From Tillus elongatus (taxonomy: Eukaryota; Arthropoda; Insecta; Coleoptera; Cleridae): a stretch of 64,000 bases of DNA. The translations under genes were made by a program, and so were the position numbers. Below, in pieces: positions 10,550 through 21,089 of the stretch. The stretch lies in the NCBI GenBank assembly GCA_964006375.1, contig OZ023262.1, forward strand, positions 193,916,907 to 193,980,906, given 5' to 3'. The notes under the pieces are model-generated. The model was not told where the DNA came from and did no database searches. It saw only the letters and a list, made by a program, of their open reading frames with translations. The first letter of the stretch is position 1. Each line of letters starts with the position of its first letter.

Positions 10550-11745
10550 ATGTTCAGTAATGAAGAATATTTTGACATGTTGGTATGTTATATTCGTTCT
10601 TACCGAAATACTGAGGCAGCTGCAAATTCATATCAAAACAACTACAGAAAGACGACAACCAAACACCAAAATATTTCGCAGGATAGTGACCAATCTATTG
10701 AACTATGGTAGCTTCCGCGCAAAGTAACTACCAATGCCTAGAAATGAAGAAACAAATAATGCCATCTTACAGGTTTCAAACGAAAACCCTCCGCAATCTG
10801 TGCGGCTTTATGGTGAACAAATTGACGTTTCAAAACGTGTGGTACACCATGTATTAAAACAAAGTCATTGCCATCCATACAAACCTACAATCCTACAAGG
10901 CTTAAATGTTAACGATTACCCTAAGCGACTTCAATTCTGCAAATGGTATCAAGGACAATGTCAGCAAGATGAAAATTTTCATTTGAAAATAATATGGACT
11001 GATGAATCCAGATTTACAAACTGTGGTGTGTATAATCGCCATAATAGGCATTATTGGGCAAATGAAAATCCCCATATAAAGGAAGAAAGACGATTGCAAG
11101 ACAGATTTGGTATTAATGTTTGGTGCGGCTTATTAGGTAAAAAACTGTTATTTTTATTTGTAGATTAGACAGTTGATTTAAAAAAATATTGCAAGACAGA
11201 TTTGGTATTAATGTTTGGTGCGGCTTATTATGTAAAAAACTGTTATTTTTAATTGTAGATTAGACAGCTGATTTAAAAAAAATCAGGTAACTTCATTTTT
11301 GGTCCGTTCTTTTTTGAAAATAATTTAACCGGGGAAAGGTATCTTAATCTATTGAGAAATGATATATTACCAACATTTAGAATACTTAATGATAATTTAG
11401 ACGAGATTTGGTACTAACAAGACAATTGACCAGTTCGTCAAAGAATTTTTGTACCAAAATTTTAATAATCGTGTCATTTATAACAATGTGCCGGTTCATT
11501 TGTGTGCTCAAAGTCCTGATATAACACCCATGGATTTTTATTTTTGGGGTACTCTGAAGAAGGATGTGTATACATTTGATCCACCACAAAATATCAATGA
11601 ATTATGAAACAGAATCACGGAAGCTATAAATCATATTAACCAAAACACCCTCACCAGAGTTTGCAGGCATGTTGCAAAAAGGTGTATAAAGTGCATTGAA
11701 CAAAATGGTGGCCATATTGAACAATTTTCTATATAGTGTATTTCT
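10550..11745 (+). pseudogene. Tc1/mariner-type transposase, broken
   Basis: An N-terminal MFSNEEYFDMLVCYIRSYRN block (about 10549-10608) resembles the start of insect mariner-like transposases and stops at about 10708. A 144-codon frame follows (10734-11168) with IIWTDESRFT (first catalytic Asp), HYWANENPH and FGINVWCGLL. After a 95-bp duplication come YLNLLRNDILPT and WYxQD (second Asp at 11421), and then, in a shifted frame, SPDITPMDFYFWG (third Asp at 11533) and CIKCIEQNGGHIEQF at the C-terminus. The second-to-third spacing is about 36-37 residues after allowing one indel, and the last residue is D, as in mariner rather than Tc1. At least three frame breaks and a stop inside WY*QD make it inactive. 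Confidence 0.85.
11096..11285 (+). repeat. 95-bp tandem duplication inside the transposase
   Basis: GCAAGACAGATTTGGTATTA starts at 11096 and again at 11191; the 95-bp units are nearly identical. The duplication adds stops to the transposase and arose after insertion or in a non-coding copy. Confidence 0.9.
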
Positions 11746-11884
11746 AAGTTTCTATTTTATTATTTGTTGAGTTCCGTTTATAATTGTGTTGTTTTGTGGA
11801 GTTTAAGTCTCTATTTGTTATGGACGGGTTTTGTTATTAAACTGTTCAACATAATATTACCTAGCATTATTATCTAATTAATTT

Positions 11885-12403
11885 GACTCCATGGTCTACT
11901 GCTTTTTGAACACTTTTTTTTGTCATTTGTTTTCTGGTATTGGATTTCATAGCCTACTATCCTCAAAACGGTTTTTCTCAAAATTGTCAGTGCAATTACA
12001 AGATTTCTCAAAAATGTTGTACATAATCGGAAAGCTCTTTTCACAGGCTATCACGTGAGCAAAACATACAATATGGTAGCCATAATAAACACAAACGTTG
12101 ATGCATGTAGCTCAAAAACATATGACAATCCAAAGTTGAGAATAGCACAAAAAGATTACTCTGTAAAAAGTGTCCTGATAATGTGCAAGTCTTAGACATG
12201 TCAGATCAAAGCCTACGTAGATATTGAAGAAAAAATCGACAATTTTTTTTTAATTACTCAAAAAACGAAAAGAGACAGGGCAAAATACAAGTCATATTTG
12301 GAACTAGCATGAACTTCTACAAAACGTTGCTAATTTAACAGTTTCTCTATCTCTAATAATAACGGAGATAGCAATACATTCCCATCCAGTTTGGGATACA
12401 CTG
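11885..12403 (-). repeat. Right long terminal inverted repeat of mariner-type element
   Basis: Complement of 9644-10140, about 519 bases, with its own substitutions and indels, so the arms have diverged since the element was last copied. Confidence 0.85.
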
Positions 12404-12441
12404 TAACGTGGCATACAAGTGACGTAAATGCTTACAAATGA

Positions 12442-12744
12442 CATGGTTACAATGTGTTGCATAATGTTGGCGTTTATAACCAAAACAATGGTGTTGTTAT
12501 GTACATTAAAAACAATATAAAATTCTCCCAGGAAATAATACCTCTGGGCAGTATCAATCTATTGAGGGTACATATAAGCTGTGAAAACACTAACGACATC
12601 ATTAGCATTGTCGGCTGTTACAGGTCAGCAGCCTTACATACAGCCACCTTTATTTCCGATCTCTGGGAGTTTCTCGATTCTACGACCAAGAACTGTATTA
12701 ATTTATTTCTCGAAGACATAAATGTTGATATACTGCATCACTGA
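12442..12744 (+). pseudogene. LINE family L endonuclease fragment (copy 2, 5' part)
   Basis: The translation contains HGYNVLHNVGVYNQNNGVVM then YIKNNIKFSQE, VHISCENTNDIISIVGCYRS and LFLEDINVDIL. These follow the order of LINE apurinic-type endonucleases (GGVxxYVK, YRSP, GDFN). The N-terminal catalytic Asn/Glu region is missing, and G is replaced by E in the GDFN-like motif. It starts next to the mariner element's right TA and leads into the Penelope-like insertion. It belongs with the RT at 14077-15960. Confidence 0.7.
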
Positions 12745-12892
12745 AATGTCTTATATGTACCTGAATATCCTGTATGAGTTTGGTTATATCCCTTACGTAA
12801 ATAATTAAACTAGTAAGTGAAGATTGGAACCTGTGATGAGCACTGATAAGTACACTTGGAGAGCCCAAATCACCACAACACATTTTAAAAAG

Positions 12893-12934
12893 ACCTGACG
12901 ATCGTTTCACTAACCAAGTTAGCGTCATCAGAGT
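12893..12934 (-). ncRNA. Hammerhead-like ribozyme motif, P1 left arm
   Basis: Read on the minus strand: CTGATGA, an extra C, stem II GCTAAC/GTTAGT with loop TTG, GAA, a minimal stem III AC/GT with loop GATC, then GTC before the predicted cleavage point. Stem I is weaker here (ACT against AGG). Penelope-like elements are known to carry hammerhead motifs; activity is not shown by sequence alone. Confidence 0.65.
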
Positions 12935-13216
12935 ATGAAACATTCTAAATACTTAAAAAACTAACATCAACTTATATACCGGATCTCAGGTAAAGAGATC
13001 GAACCGAGATGAGACACCAGTCGTAGGCAAATTCCACAGTGTATTGTATTTTTATCGCCTGACCAGGTCTTTGCGCTATCCTTATTGCTTTATCTAAAAG
13101 TGTCCATCTGTAATAGTCTTGAGAAAGTTCAACGCCCGCTAAATTAACAACGGTTCCTTTGGCGGCAATAACTGTATACTTGTTATCGGTAAAAACGTGC
13201 CGAAAACGTGGGAATT

Positions 13217-13618
13217 TTATTTAGCAAAGTAATCTATCAAGTGACTCGTAATTGGCGCTGGTGCACTGTTCATACATTCTTTGTTGCAACTATAGTTCGC
13301 AATGTATACGCTCTCAAACCCATTCAGCTGACCTGGTTTTCTAACATTTTTTATTAATTTCAGATTTTCTTTATCAACGTGATGATTACTATCCCAAATA
13401 TGTCGGGCGACGGCAGACTTATCTACAGTACCGTAACGTAATTGGGATATGTGTTCTTTGAATCTGATTCCAATCGATCTTTTTGTTTGTCCGACGTATT
13501 TAAGATTACAATCTTTACAACTTATTTCATAAATTCCCGACATTTTTTCCGCGCTATCCTTGTCTTTTGGATTACCTAGCAAGTTTTTTGCTAAATAAAA
13601 TTCCCACGTTTTCGGCAC
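13217..13618 (-). CDS. GIY-YIG endonuclease segment of Penelope-like element P1
   Basis: The frame holds MSGIYEISCKDC, LKYVGQTKRSIGIRFKEH and VARHIWDSNHHVD, the GIY, YVG, Arg and His elements of the GIY-YIG nuclease fold that ends Penelope-like proteins and nicks DNA for target-primed reverse transcription. It ends SHLIDYFAK with a TAA at 13217-13219. The first 11 residues or so come from reading across the inversion junction at about 13587 into the opposite arm, so they are not native; LLGNPKDKD is the first genuine part. The RT that should precede it is missing. The domain itself has no stop. Confidence 0.85.
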   Translation of the reverse strand: MPKTWEFYLAKNLLGNPKDKDSAEKMSGIYEISCKDCNLKYVGQTKRSIGIRFKEHISQLRYGTVDKSAVARHIWDSNHHVDKENLKLIKNVRKPGQLNGFESVYIANYSCNKECMNSAPAPITSHLIDYFAK

Positions 13619-13880
13619 GTTTTTACCGATAACAAGTATACAGTTATTGCCGCCAAAGGAACCGTTGTTAATTTAGCGGGCGTTAAAGTTTCTCAAGACT
13701 ATTACAGATGGACACTTTTAGATAAAGCAATAAGGATAGCGCAAAGACCTGGTCAGGCGATAAAAATACAATACACTGTGGAATTTGCCTACGACTAGTG
13801 TCTCATCTCGGTTCGATCTCTTTACCTGAGATCCGGTATATAAGTTGATGTTAGTTTTTTAAGTATTTAGAATGTTTCAT

Positions 13881-13921
13881 CCTCTGATGACGCTAACTTG
13901 GTTAGTGAAACGATCGTCAGG
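13881..13921 (+). ncRNA. Hammerhead-like ribozyme motif, P1 right arm
   Basis: Stem I CCT (13881-13883) pairs with AGG (13919-13921). Then come CTGATGA (13884-13890), an extra C at 13891, stem II GCTAAC/GTTAGT, GAA, AC-GATC-GT as a two-base-pair stem III, and C at 13918 as the cleavage position. All core bases fit a minimal type I hammerhead except the extra C. Confidence 0.7.
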
Positions 13922-13980
13922 TCTTTTTAAAATGTGTTGTGGTGATTTGGGCTCTCCAAGTGTACTTATAATTAAACTAG

Positions 13981-15519
13981 AATTCAGGAAACGCATTATT
14001 TTTAGAAATTTAGGTTCTTTATGTTTTGAACGAGGAAAGTGGCTTGAAAAAGGAACCATCAGAAAAAAGTCTGTAGATGGTGGATTATAATAAACTACGC
14101 GCTGACCTATCTAGGGAAGGGTGGACATGCATGAATCAACAGAATAATTCTGATGATGCAGCCAGGAATACGGTGGTCAAGCAGATTAGTCGAAAAGATA
14201 GCTCAAATGACCCTTTGATAACGAAGACTTTACTGAAACCAATACAGACAAAGAACCAGCTATATGGGATAACAAGGTAACGCCCACTTTACATGGATGC
14301 ATTAAATTGCTACAAGACGTACAAAAACTTATTAAAAAGGCTTGTCAGGAGTGCAAAATCAACGTATATAAGTCGTATTATCTAGAAAATAATAAAAGTA
14401 ATCCTAAATATATCTCAAAAACTGTAAACAGAGTTTGCGCATATAAAGAAATTTCACAAAATAGAATGGAAAATATTGTAGTTGATGATCAAGAATGTTA
14501 CGGTCGAGACACTATGGCTAACGTTTTTAATATGTGTTACAGACAGATTGGACAGAATCTTGCACCGAAATTCCCCAAACAAGACTTTTTGGGGAATGGG
14601 CCCTACATTAAAAACAGTATGTACCTGGACAAAATTCAAAAAAGTGAAAAAAAAAAAGAGAATTGAAAGAAAATAAATCGCCAGGTAATGATGGAGTGGA
14701 GGCCAAGCCACTGAAAACAATTTGTAATGAAATAGCCGGAGCTCTGACATACTTCTTGAATAAGTGTTTATTTGCGGAAACGTTTCCAAGGGTGTTCAAG
14801 ATATGTATCATTTTTCTTATCTTTATCCAATGGAAATTATAAATTCCAGATTTATCACAACAAATTCTAATATTGCACAAATATTTGAAGGAACCTTAAA
14901 ATCCAGAATGATGTCTTTTATTAAAACGTATGAGGCGTTGTCTAGCTTTTTCGGGGGTTGTTCTACGGAGGATGCTATAGCTTTTCTTATGGAAAAAGTT
15001 TATAAAAGTCTGGCTTAGAGCCGACCAACCTTGTGTGTGCTCCTAGACCTTGCAAAAGCATTGGATACGGTATCACCCAGAAATTACCGGATAAATTATA
15101 TAAGAGTGGCTTTCGGGAAAAAGTATTCAAGATGATCAAAAGTTATGTTAGCCATCGAAAACAGTGCGTAAAGGTTAACTGTCACTTGAGCGGCTATGGA
15201 AGTGTTATGTATGGGATTCCACAGGGTACAGTGTTAGGCCCATGTTGTTTAACATATATATGAATGCCTTATTACACTTGCCTTCAGCAGGAGAAATTGT
15301 CATTTATGCTGACGACACAACGATTATTTACACTGCATTAGATTGGAAATCCCTGAAATAGAAAGCAGTGGTGAGTCACAAATTCTTAAAAACTTGGTTT
15401 GATCACAATATGTTAACCATAAACTGGATCAAAACAAAGTATATACCATTTACATCATATGACAGTGGTTTACCAAATCTGGGTAACTTAAACATCGGCA
15501 GCAGTCCAATAGCCGAAAC
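13981..15519 (+). pseudogene. LINE family L linker and reverse transcriptase (copy 2, continued)
   Basis: The copy resumes after P1. A linker runs VDYNKLRADLSREGW (about 14077-14120) through NVFNMCYRQIGQNLAPKF (about 14518-14571). RT blocks follow: NKSPGNDGVEAKPLKTIC (about 14680), CSTEDAIAFLMEKVYKSL, the altered motif A, YGIPQGTVLGP (about 15209) and IYADDTTIIYT (about 15300). Many frameshifts and stops break it. The sequence where NYRPIS should be is replaced exactly as in copy 1, and both have the same stop after DWKSLK. Confidence 0.8.
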
Positions 15520-15960
15520 ATGTTATATCTGGACTTAAACATACCCTGTCGTCTAAGATGGAATATACAGATAAGTCAAATTATTAAAAAGTTGCGAAGC
15601 TTTCTGTTTAGATTTAGGAAATTAAAACAATTTATGGGAGAAACTTACCTTAGAACTGTATACCTTGCCCGTATGCAATCCCAACTGATGTATGGGTTGC
15701 TCGCTTGGGGCAGCCCTTCTGAAAAATATGTGGGAAACGTGGGTACCAGGCAGATATTGATACTGAAAATTATATGTGGCATAAATAGGATTTACCGCAG
15801 GGATTTGTTCTTTTTTGAAAAGAAAGTAATGGATATCACGAAGTTGTACTGCCATGCAATTTTATTGTACATACACAAAAACAAGAACACCATCAGTCTA
15901 CCGGAACATACTTACCAAACACGGTTTAAAAATGTGGTAACAGTAAAACAGAGAGAATAA
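15520..15960 (+). CDS. LINE family L C-terminal domain (copy 2)
   Basis: An open frame of 146 codons continuing the RT thumb and C-terminal region: WNIQISQIIKKLRSFLFRF, LRTVYLARMQSQLMYGLLAW and LILKIICGINRIYRRD. These match the block after the YADD motif in Jockey/CR1-type LINEs (an LxYGLxxWG region and a basic helix). It is a fragment of the broken element, not a separate gene. The 3' untranslated part probably continues past 16000, but its end was not identified. Confidence 0.7.
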   Translation: MLYLDLNIPCRLRWNIQISQIIKKLRSFLFRFRKLKQFMGETYLRTVYLARMQSQLMYGLLAWGSPSEKYVGNVGTRQILILKIICGINRIYRRDLFFFEKKVMDITKLYCHAILLYIHKNKNTISLPEHTYQTRFKNVVTVKQRE

Positions 15961-17485
15961 AAAAGGATTGGTCGAAAATGTTTTGTGTATATTGGTTTGG
16001 GAGAATACGATGTTTTGTCACTGGATATAAGAAAAGTACATTCATATAAATTGTATAACAATTATTTATTTAAAAAAAAATAGTTAAAAAAAGATGGTAC
16101 AGTCCTGGATACTTGAAACTCCGAGATATGTTATTTATCGACTGGTTAATTAAAATTGAGATTTTTTAGACGAAGTATATCCCATCCTTGTGTTTTAAAA
16201 TCTGATGTACATTTTATTTAATAGATGTTTGTATGTTATGCATCGTGTTGTATATTATTAGGTGCTTAACCTACAGAGATTTTTAATGTTTTGACTATTC
16301 TTTTAGGTCTGCGTATATTTTGTGAACGCGTTTCGTATAGAGTTTGATAAATTTATATTTGTTGTTTTAACCTATTCTCGTTGTTTTTAACACAGCTGTA
16401 CATAGTTTTAAAATGTTTGTGTTTTTAAAGAGTGCTGGGTTTGGGTGTAGTTTTGTATTGGTAGGAAAGATGGATAAAAGGGAATAATAAAGGGGAGAAA
16501 AATAAGGCTGTTGTTATAGCGTGTAACTGTGTTTTTTCGTTGTGTGCGCATTGTATATGGGGTGTCTTAATTAATAAGCTACTTTTTGCTTTTCTGGGGA
16601 CATCCTGTGTTAGAGTGGGGAAGGGAAAAAGAGGGAATAATGTAATGTGTGGTATTTTGTGAGCTAAATTGTTGGGTGCAGATGCTAGAAGCATTTTTAT
16701 TAATATGTGATTTAGTTGGATTTTTCTTTCAGTTGAATTGCTTCACAATTATTTTAGATTCTAGCTGTTTTTGAGAAAAAAATGGCATTGCTTGTGTTAC
16801 CAACAAGTGTTTGACTTGTAACTTTTTATGTTATTGAACGATCAACTCTAATGGATTTTACAAGCTACTTGTAAAAAAAATTATGTTGGTCAAATTATTA
16901 TAAATTAAACACAAAAAACGGTGACAAAAAAAATGGAATAATAAAAAAAATCTAAAAATGCATGACGAAAGGACGATATGTTCAACTTTACCAACAGATA
17001 AGAAGACAACAATATGAACTAGGAACAAAAAGAAAATTCATTATAATGCGGAGAAGAATATATTACGAAGGAGAGTATATAGAGGAAATAGAGAAGATAA
17101 AGCAAGAATATTTGGGCCCGCTTATTTCACTAACATAAGAAAGTCTTTAAAAAAACCTGTCAAAAATGAAAAATAACTGTTTAAACTGATGTTGTATATC
17201 AGGAGAACTGCCCAGTGAGTTTATAAAGAGGAAAAGTATTACTATTCAGACGGTCTTAGTACCTCGATGATAACTCCGGCAAACCACTTCTGCTGGTTCG
17301 GCAATATTATTGAGCGTCTGAGGTGTTAAGTACGACCCCTGATGCCCACTGATGGTCTCAGTAACATCGATGCTGGTTTCTATAGACCACTACTGCTGGC
17401 TAGTTGAGAGTTATTAGTGTTAAGAGCGACCGAGCGCGCTGCTGGAGCAATATGAGACATACTCTTTTATACCGTTTATGTTAGT
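15961..17485. other. No gene recognised; LINE 3' tail at the start
   Basis: The first few hundred bases may be the 3' region of LINE copy 2. The rest is AT-rich. A more GC-balanced stretch at about 17240-17450 with a repeated ACTGCTGGCT/ACTTCTGCTGG flavour was not recognised. Confidence 0.4.
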
Positions 17486-17755
17486 GTGGTGGAAACCGTA
17501 TATCTATTGGTGAAACTTATCTATGCCCGAGGATTTACTCATTCGGTCGAACTGTACGGTGATGTGAAATGCTGCTGTCCTTGTAGATTTCTCGACAACG
17601 GCCCGATCTTAATTAGCAACATAAATAAATCATGTTACAATGTGAAACTATTTCGTAATCGTGATAATTTCAAGAAGTCTCGAGCTAATGACTTCATTAA
17701 GGGTACATATCTTTGTAAGTTTAAAGCTAGGCAATTGAAAAATCAGCCCAATTAG
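17486..17755 (+). CDS. Unrecognised 89-codon frame
   Basis: An open frame with a start-like GTG and no ATG nearby. It contains a Cys-rich DVKCCCPC patch and a basic C-terminus (KFKARQLKNQ). No family was recognised. It may be a fragment of a TE protein or chance. Confidence 0.15.
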   Translation: MVETVYLLVKLIYARGFTHSVELYGDVKCCCPCRFLDNGPILISNINKSCYNVKLFRNRDNFKKSRANDFIKGTYLCKFKARQLKNQPN

Positions 17756-18004
17756 ATATTTATGTTTCTTGTCACTTTAAGAATTTGTTTTTTAAATATG
17801 CCAAATACAGATATATAGACTTCTTACCTAGCTTCACAAGTGCTTGTTTCATTGTTGTGATCCGTAAAACAAACCATATATAGTTTATTTCATATTTAAG
17901 GCTCGACCTTCACCAGGGGTTGAATTGTTTAGATAAAAGTGGAGACGACAGAAATGTAGAAGGTTTATCTCAATCGCCTTAAAACGGAAATAAAACCGAG
18001 CAAT

Positions 18005-18815
18005 ATGGTGAAGAAGACACCTTTGAATTAAACCTCGCTTGCATGAAGTGCAACGTGACACCACAACCTAAAATAGTTTTCAACGCATTTCACGTACTAT
18101 AATGACCTGTCGGTATAGTCTCCAAAAGGGGCGAGCTGTAAATTTGAGTTTAGTAATCTAAATGTTAAATAGAGAACACTTTAATAGAAACTTCACTAGT
18201 ATGACGTGTAACGTGTGGCCAGATCCTAAAATACCTCCCAAAGCATTTCACGCACTATAATCACCTGTTTGCGTAAAATCCCTTAAAAGTCGCGGGCTGT
18301 AACCTTGACATTTGTCATCTAAAAGCTTAATAAAGACAACATAAAATTAAACTTCACTTGCATGAAGTGTAGTGTGAGACCACACCCTAAAATATTTCTC
18401 AAAGCCTTACACACTATAATGTCCTGTCGGTATAGTCTCTCTCAAAAGGGGCGAGCTGTAACTTTGAGTTTTGTCATCTAAATGTTAAATAAATAAAACT
18501 TTCAATTAAACTTCACTAGCATGAAGTGTAACGTGAAACCAGATCCTAAGATACTTTCCTAAGCACTTCACGCACTATAATGACCTGTTGGTATAGAGTC
18601 CCTCACAAGGGGCGGGCTGCAACTTTGAGTTTTGTCGTCTAAACGTTAAATAAAGACAACATTAAATTAACATTCATTTCCAACGTGAGACCACATCCTA
18701 AAACATTTTTCAAAGTATTTCACGCACTATAATGACCTCTTGGTAGAGTGTTCCTCAAAAAGGCGGTCTGTAACTTTGAGTTTTATCATCTAAATGCTAA
18801 ATAATGACAACTTCA
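18005..18815 (+). repeat. Tandem repeat, about 157 bp x 5, diverged
   Basis: The word TTTCACGCACTATAATGACC and close variants recur at about 18089, 18242, 18402, 18562 and 18714, so units are 152-160 bp. Each unit also has GGGGCGAGCTGTAACTTTG and TGTCATCTAAATGTTAAATA variants. Units differ by roughly 10-20%, so the array is old. No reading frame is conserved between units. Confidence 0.85.
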
Positions 18816-18934
18816 CACAAAAAACATAGTCTACCAATCACACACAACTTAATATACTAATGGGTTGATTAACATTTAATCTGTTATTTTTATTTTCTAT
18901 ATTTTTGTTACAATTAAAAAACACAAGAATCTAA

Positions 18935-20060
18935 AGTACAATTTGGAGAACCAAATTTATTTCAATACAGTTTACAGAACTGACGACCGTTTCGCTAACA
19001 AAGTCACCAGAGGGATAAATAAATTTATACTTTGTTCATCCTTCTGATTACGCTAACTTTGTTAGCGAAACGATCGCCAGTTCTAAAAACTGTATTGTGA
19101 TAAATCGGGTTCTCCGTATTTATAAGTGTTCATCACAGGTTCCAATTTTCACTCATTGGACAATACTTTAAATTATTAGCATACTTTGAATCCCTATAAC
19201 ATTAGCCGTAAGTATGACCAGTTCCTTAAGAATCCTGAAGCTAAAATTGTATCACTTGCATACAAACATGTAGCTGGCGTCTTTTTACTACAGAAGAATG
19301 AAGAATTGTTAAACTTATTAAAATGTTGATAGCGGTGACCTTTCTATGGCGATTTAAAAAAAATGAAAATTCGATAAATGTGTATGTATTACTTAGGCCG
19401 ATTAGACGAAATAAACATAGTTAATCTGAACGAATAGAAAATCAACTTATCAAAAAGTTTGGTATTGAGTTTGGCATCCTCAACAACTGTTTTATATTCC
19501 ACAACACTAAAAGTCAGTTGTTATCAGCCACAGGAAATAAAATAAACTCCCAACTTTATTTTAGTCCGGGTTCATTACGGAAAGTCCCGGGATTAAGCAG
19601 AAAACGTGATCGACTCCATCGTTAATGAAAGACATTCTATTGAGGGTAATGGTCCGTTTGCACACATAATTCCATTTCGGAATAAAAAGTTCGTTCAGGT
19701 CTGTCGACACCACTAAATCTATTTACCGATAAGCTACAAATTTGCATTCGCCCGTTTACTCTGGGAACCGCGGAGAATGAACGAAGAAATTCAAGTGGTT
19801 ATCTGGAGGAGATATATTGATGACACTTTTGGAATACGACAGTTTAAAATATTTTCCGCTTTTCCAATAGAAGTGTTTAGATTTCTAGCTTTTGTTAAAA
19901 CAAACAATGGTTCTGTTTTGTAAAGTTTATGTTATTATCTTGGGTTTATCGTCTTAATCCACACAACTTTAGACTGTCTTCACCTCACCGAATATAAAAT
20001 AAGTTTCCTGATATGTAAAATGTGATGTAATTAAAGTTTGAATCCTTTAGCAAACAAAAC
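18935..20060 (+). mobile_element. Degenerate Penelope-like element P6
   Basis: Two inverted arms of about 75 bases (about 18940-19012 and 19040-19114) share GTTAGCGAAACGATCG-type hammerhead sequence with P1 and P3, here with core changes (CTGATTA). The downstream CACAGGTTCCAATTTTCACT matches the outer end of the P1 and P5 arms. At about 19790-19830 the translation VVIWRRYIDDTFGI resembles the RT active site of Penelope-like elements (YVDD/YIDD). The rest is too decayed to align by eye. Confidence 0.45.
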
Positions 20061-20294
20061 CAAACGATTGCACAATGCACGGCTTAATAATTTATGCGTT
20101 TCATTTTATGGTAAGGCAGCTATAGTGTATTTATCCTTATAAAAGTTTATAACAACAGCTTGAACAAATCTCAATGAAAATATATTTTATCGCAGAGTGT
20201 AAGAAACCTATTTTGTAGCGGGTGAAATTTTAGAGGAATTTATTTGCCTCTGCAAGCACTTGTCTTCATTTTAGCAGGAGACTTAGGTTGGTGC

Positions 20295-20299
<5 letters not shown>

Positions 20300-20388
<89 letters not shown>
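20300..20388. repeat. (TA)n microsatellite, left of P2
   Basis: An 89-base TA run ending exactly where the P2 palindrome begins. Confidence 0.95.
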
Positions 20389-20391
<3 letters not shown>

Positions 20392-20500
20392 GAAAGATTT
20401 CCGCGGTCTTTAATGTGAGACATGTGTCTCGGGTTAAACCGCGTCCAGAATTTATGGAAACTCGACGTTTCGGCTCCTGTTTTGAAGCCATTTTCAAGAG

Positions 20501-20850
20501 GTAAAGAAAATATGTAAGGACACTCTAAGGCCTCAATCTGCCTACTCCTTAGAGTGATGGACAAAGGTGGGTAAAGGAAATATGTAAGGACACTCTAAGG
20601 CCTCAATCTGCATACTCCTTAGAGTGGTGGACAAAGGTGGGTAAAGGAAATATGTAAGGACACTCTAAGGCCTCAATCTGCCTACTCCTTAGAGTGATGG
20701 ACAAAGGTGGGTAAAGGAAATATGTAAGGACACTCTAAGGCCTCAATCTGCCTACTCCTTAGAGTGGTGGACAAAGGTAGGTAAAGGAAATATGTAAGGA
20801 CACTCTAAGGCCTCAATCTGCCTACTCCTTAGAGCGGTGGATAAAGGTAG
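20501..20850 (+). repeat. 70-bp tandem repeats x5, P2 left arm
   Basis: Units start at 20501, 20571, 20641, 20711 and 20781 and contain CACTCTAAGGCCTCAATCTG. Each unit carries internal CTCTAAGG/CCTTAGAG complementarity, so a single strand could fold locally. Differences are one or two bases per unit. Confidence 0.95.
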
Positions 20851-21089
20851 GTTGGGTTGTTGTAGCTCGATTACGGGGCCTCAATCTGCCTACTCCCCAA
20901 ATCTCGCCGGAGATCGTCTGTGAGGTCTCAGTGTGTTCAACCCTAGGCCTCAGAGAGATCTGGCAGTTCGTTGCAAGTCTTGTCTTATATATGTCGTTCC
21001 GTCTACCTGTTGCGTCATCAGTGAAATTAGTGGGGTCACCGTCAATTAAGTGGGGGGCTTTGGTCACGGTATCTAGAGGAAGATTATGA

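Larger units (their letters stand above)
9644..12403 (+). mobile_element. Tc1/mariner-type transposon with ~500-bp terminal inverted repeats
   Basis: The outer ends are CAGTGTGTCCCAAACTGG and its near-complement CCAGTTTGGGATACACTG, flanked by TA at 9642-9643 and 12404-12405, the TA target duplication of this superfamily. The inverted similarity continues inward far beyond the tips: 9644-10140 pairs with 11885-12403, both ending at a CCATGGAGTC-like block, with scattered differences. A broken transposase lies between the arms. The left end sits on a (TA)n tract; the right end abuts LINE copy 2. Length is 2,760 bp. Confidence 0.9.
12814..13967 (-). mobile_element. Penelope-like element P1, palindromic, with 13-bp target duplication
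   Basis: Flanked by ATAATTAAACTAG at 12801-12813 and again at 13968-13980, inside LINE copy 2. The two ends are inverted repeats of about 383 bp: 12846-13228 pairs with 13587-13968. The loop between them carries the GIY-YIG endonuclease on the minus strand. Inverted arms and GIY-YIG are hallmarks of Penelope-like elements. The RT is absent, so this is a heavily 5'-truncated copy joined to an inverted piece. Each arm holds a hammerhead-like motif. The left end reaches further out (TAAGTGAAGATTGG) than the right. Confidence 0.9.

Noticed and set aside
12814..13967. The inverted arms of P1 as DNA-transposon terminal inverted repeats
   Set aside because: The 13-bp target duplication, GIY-YIG protein and hammerhead motifs identify a Penelope-like retroelement; the inverted arms are typical of that group.
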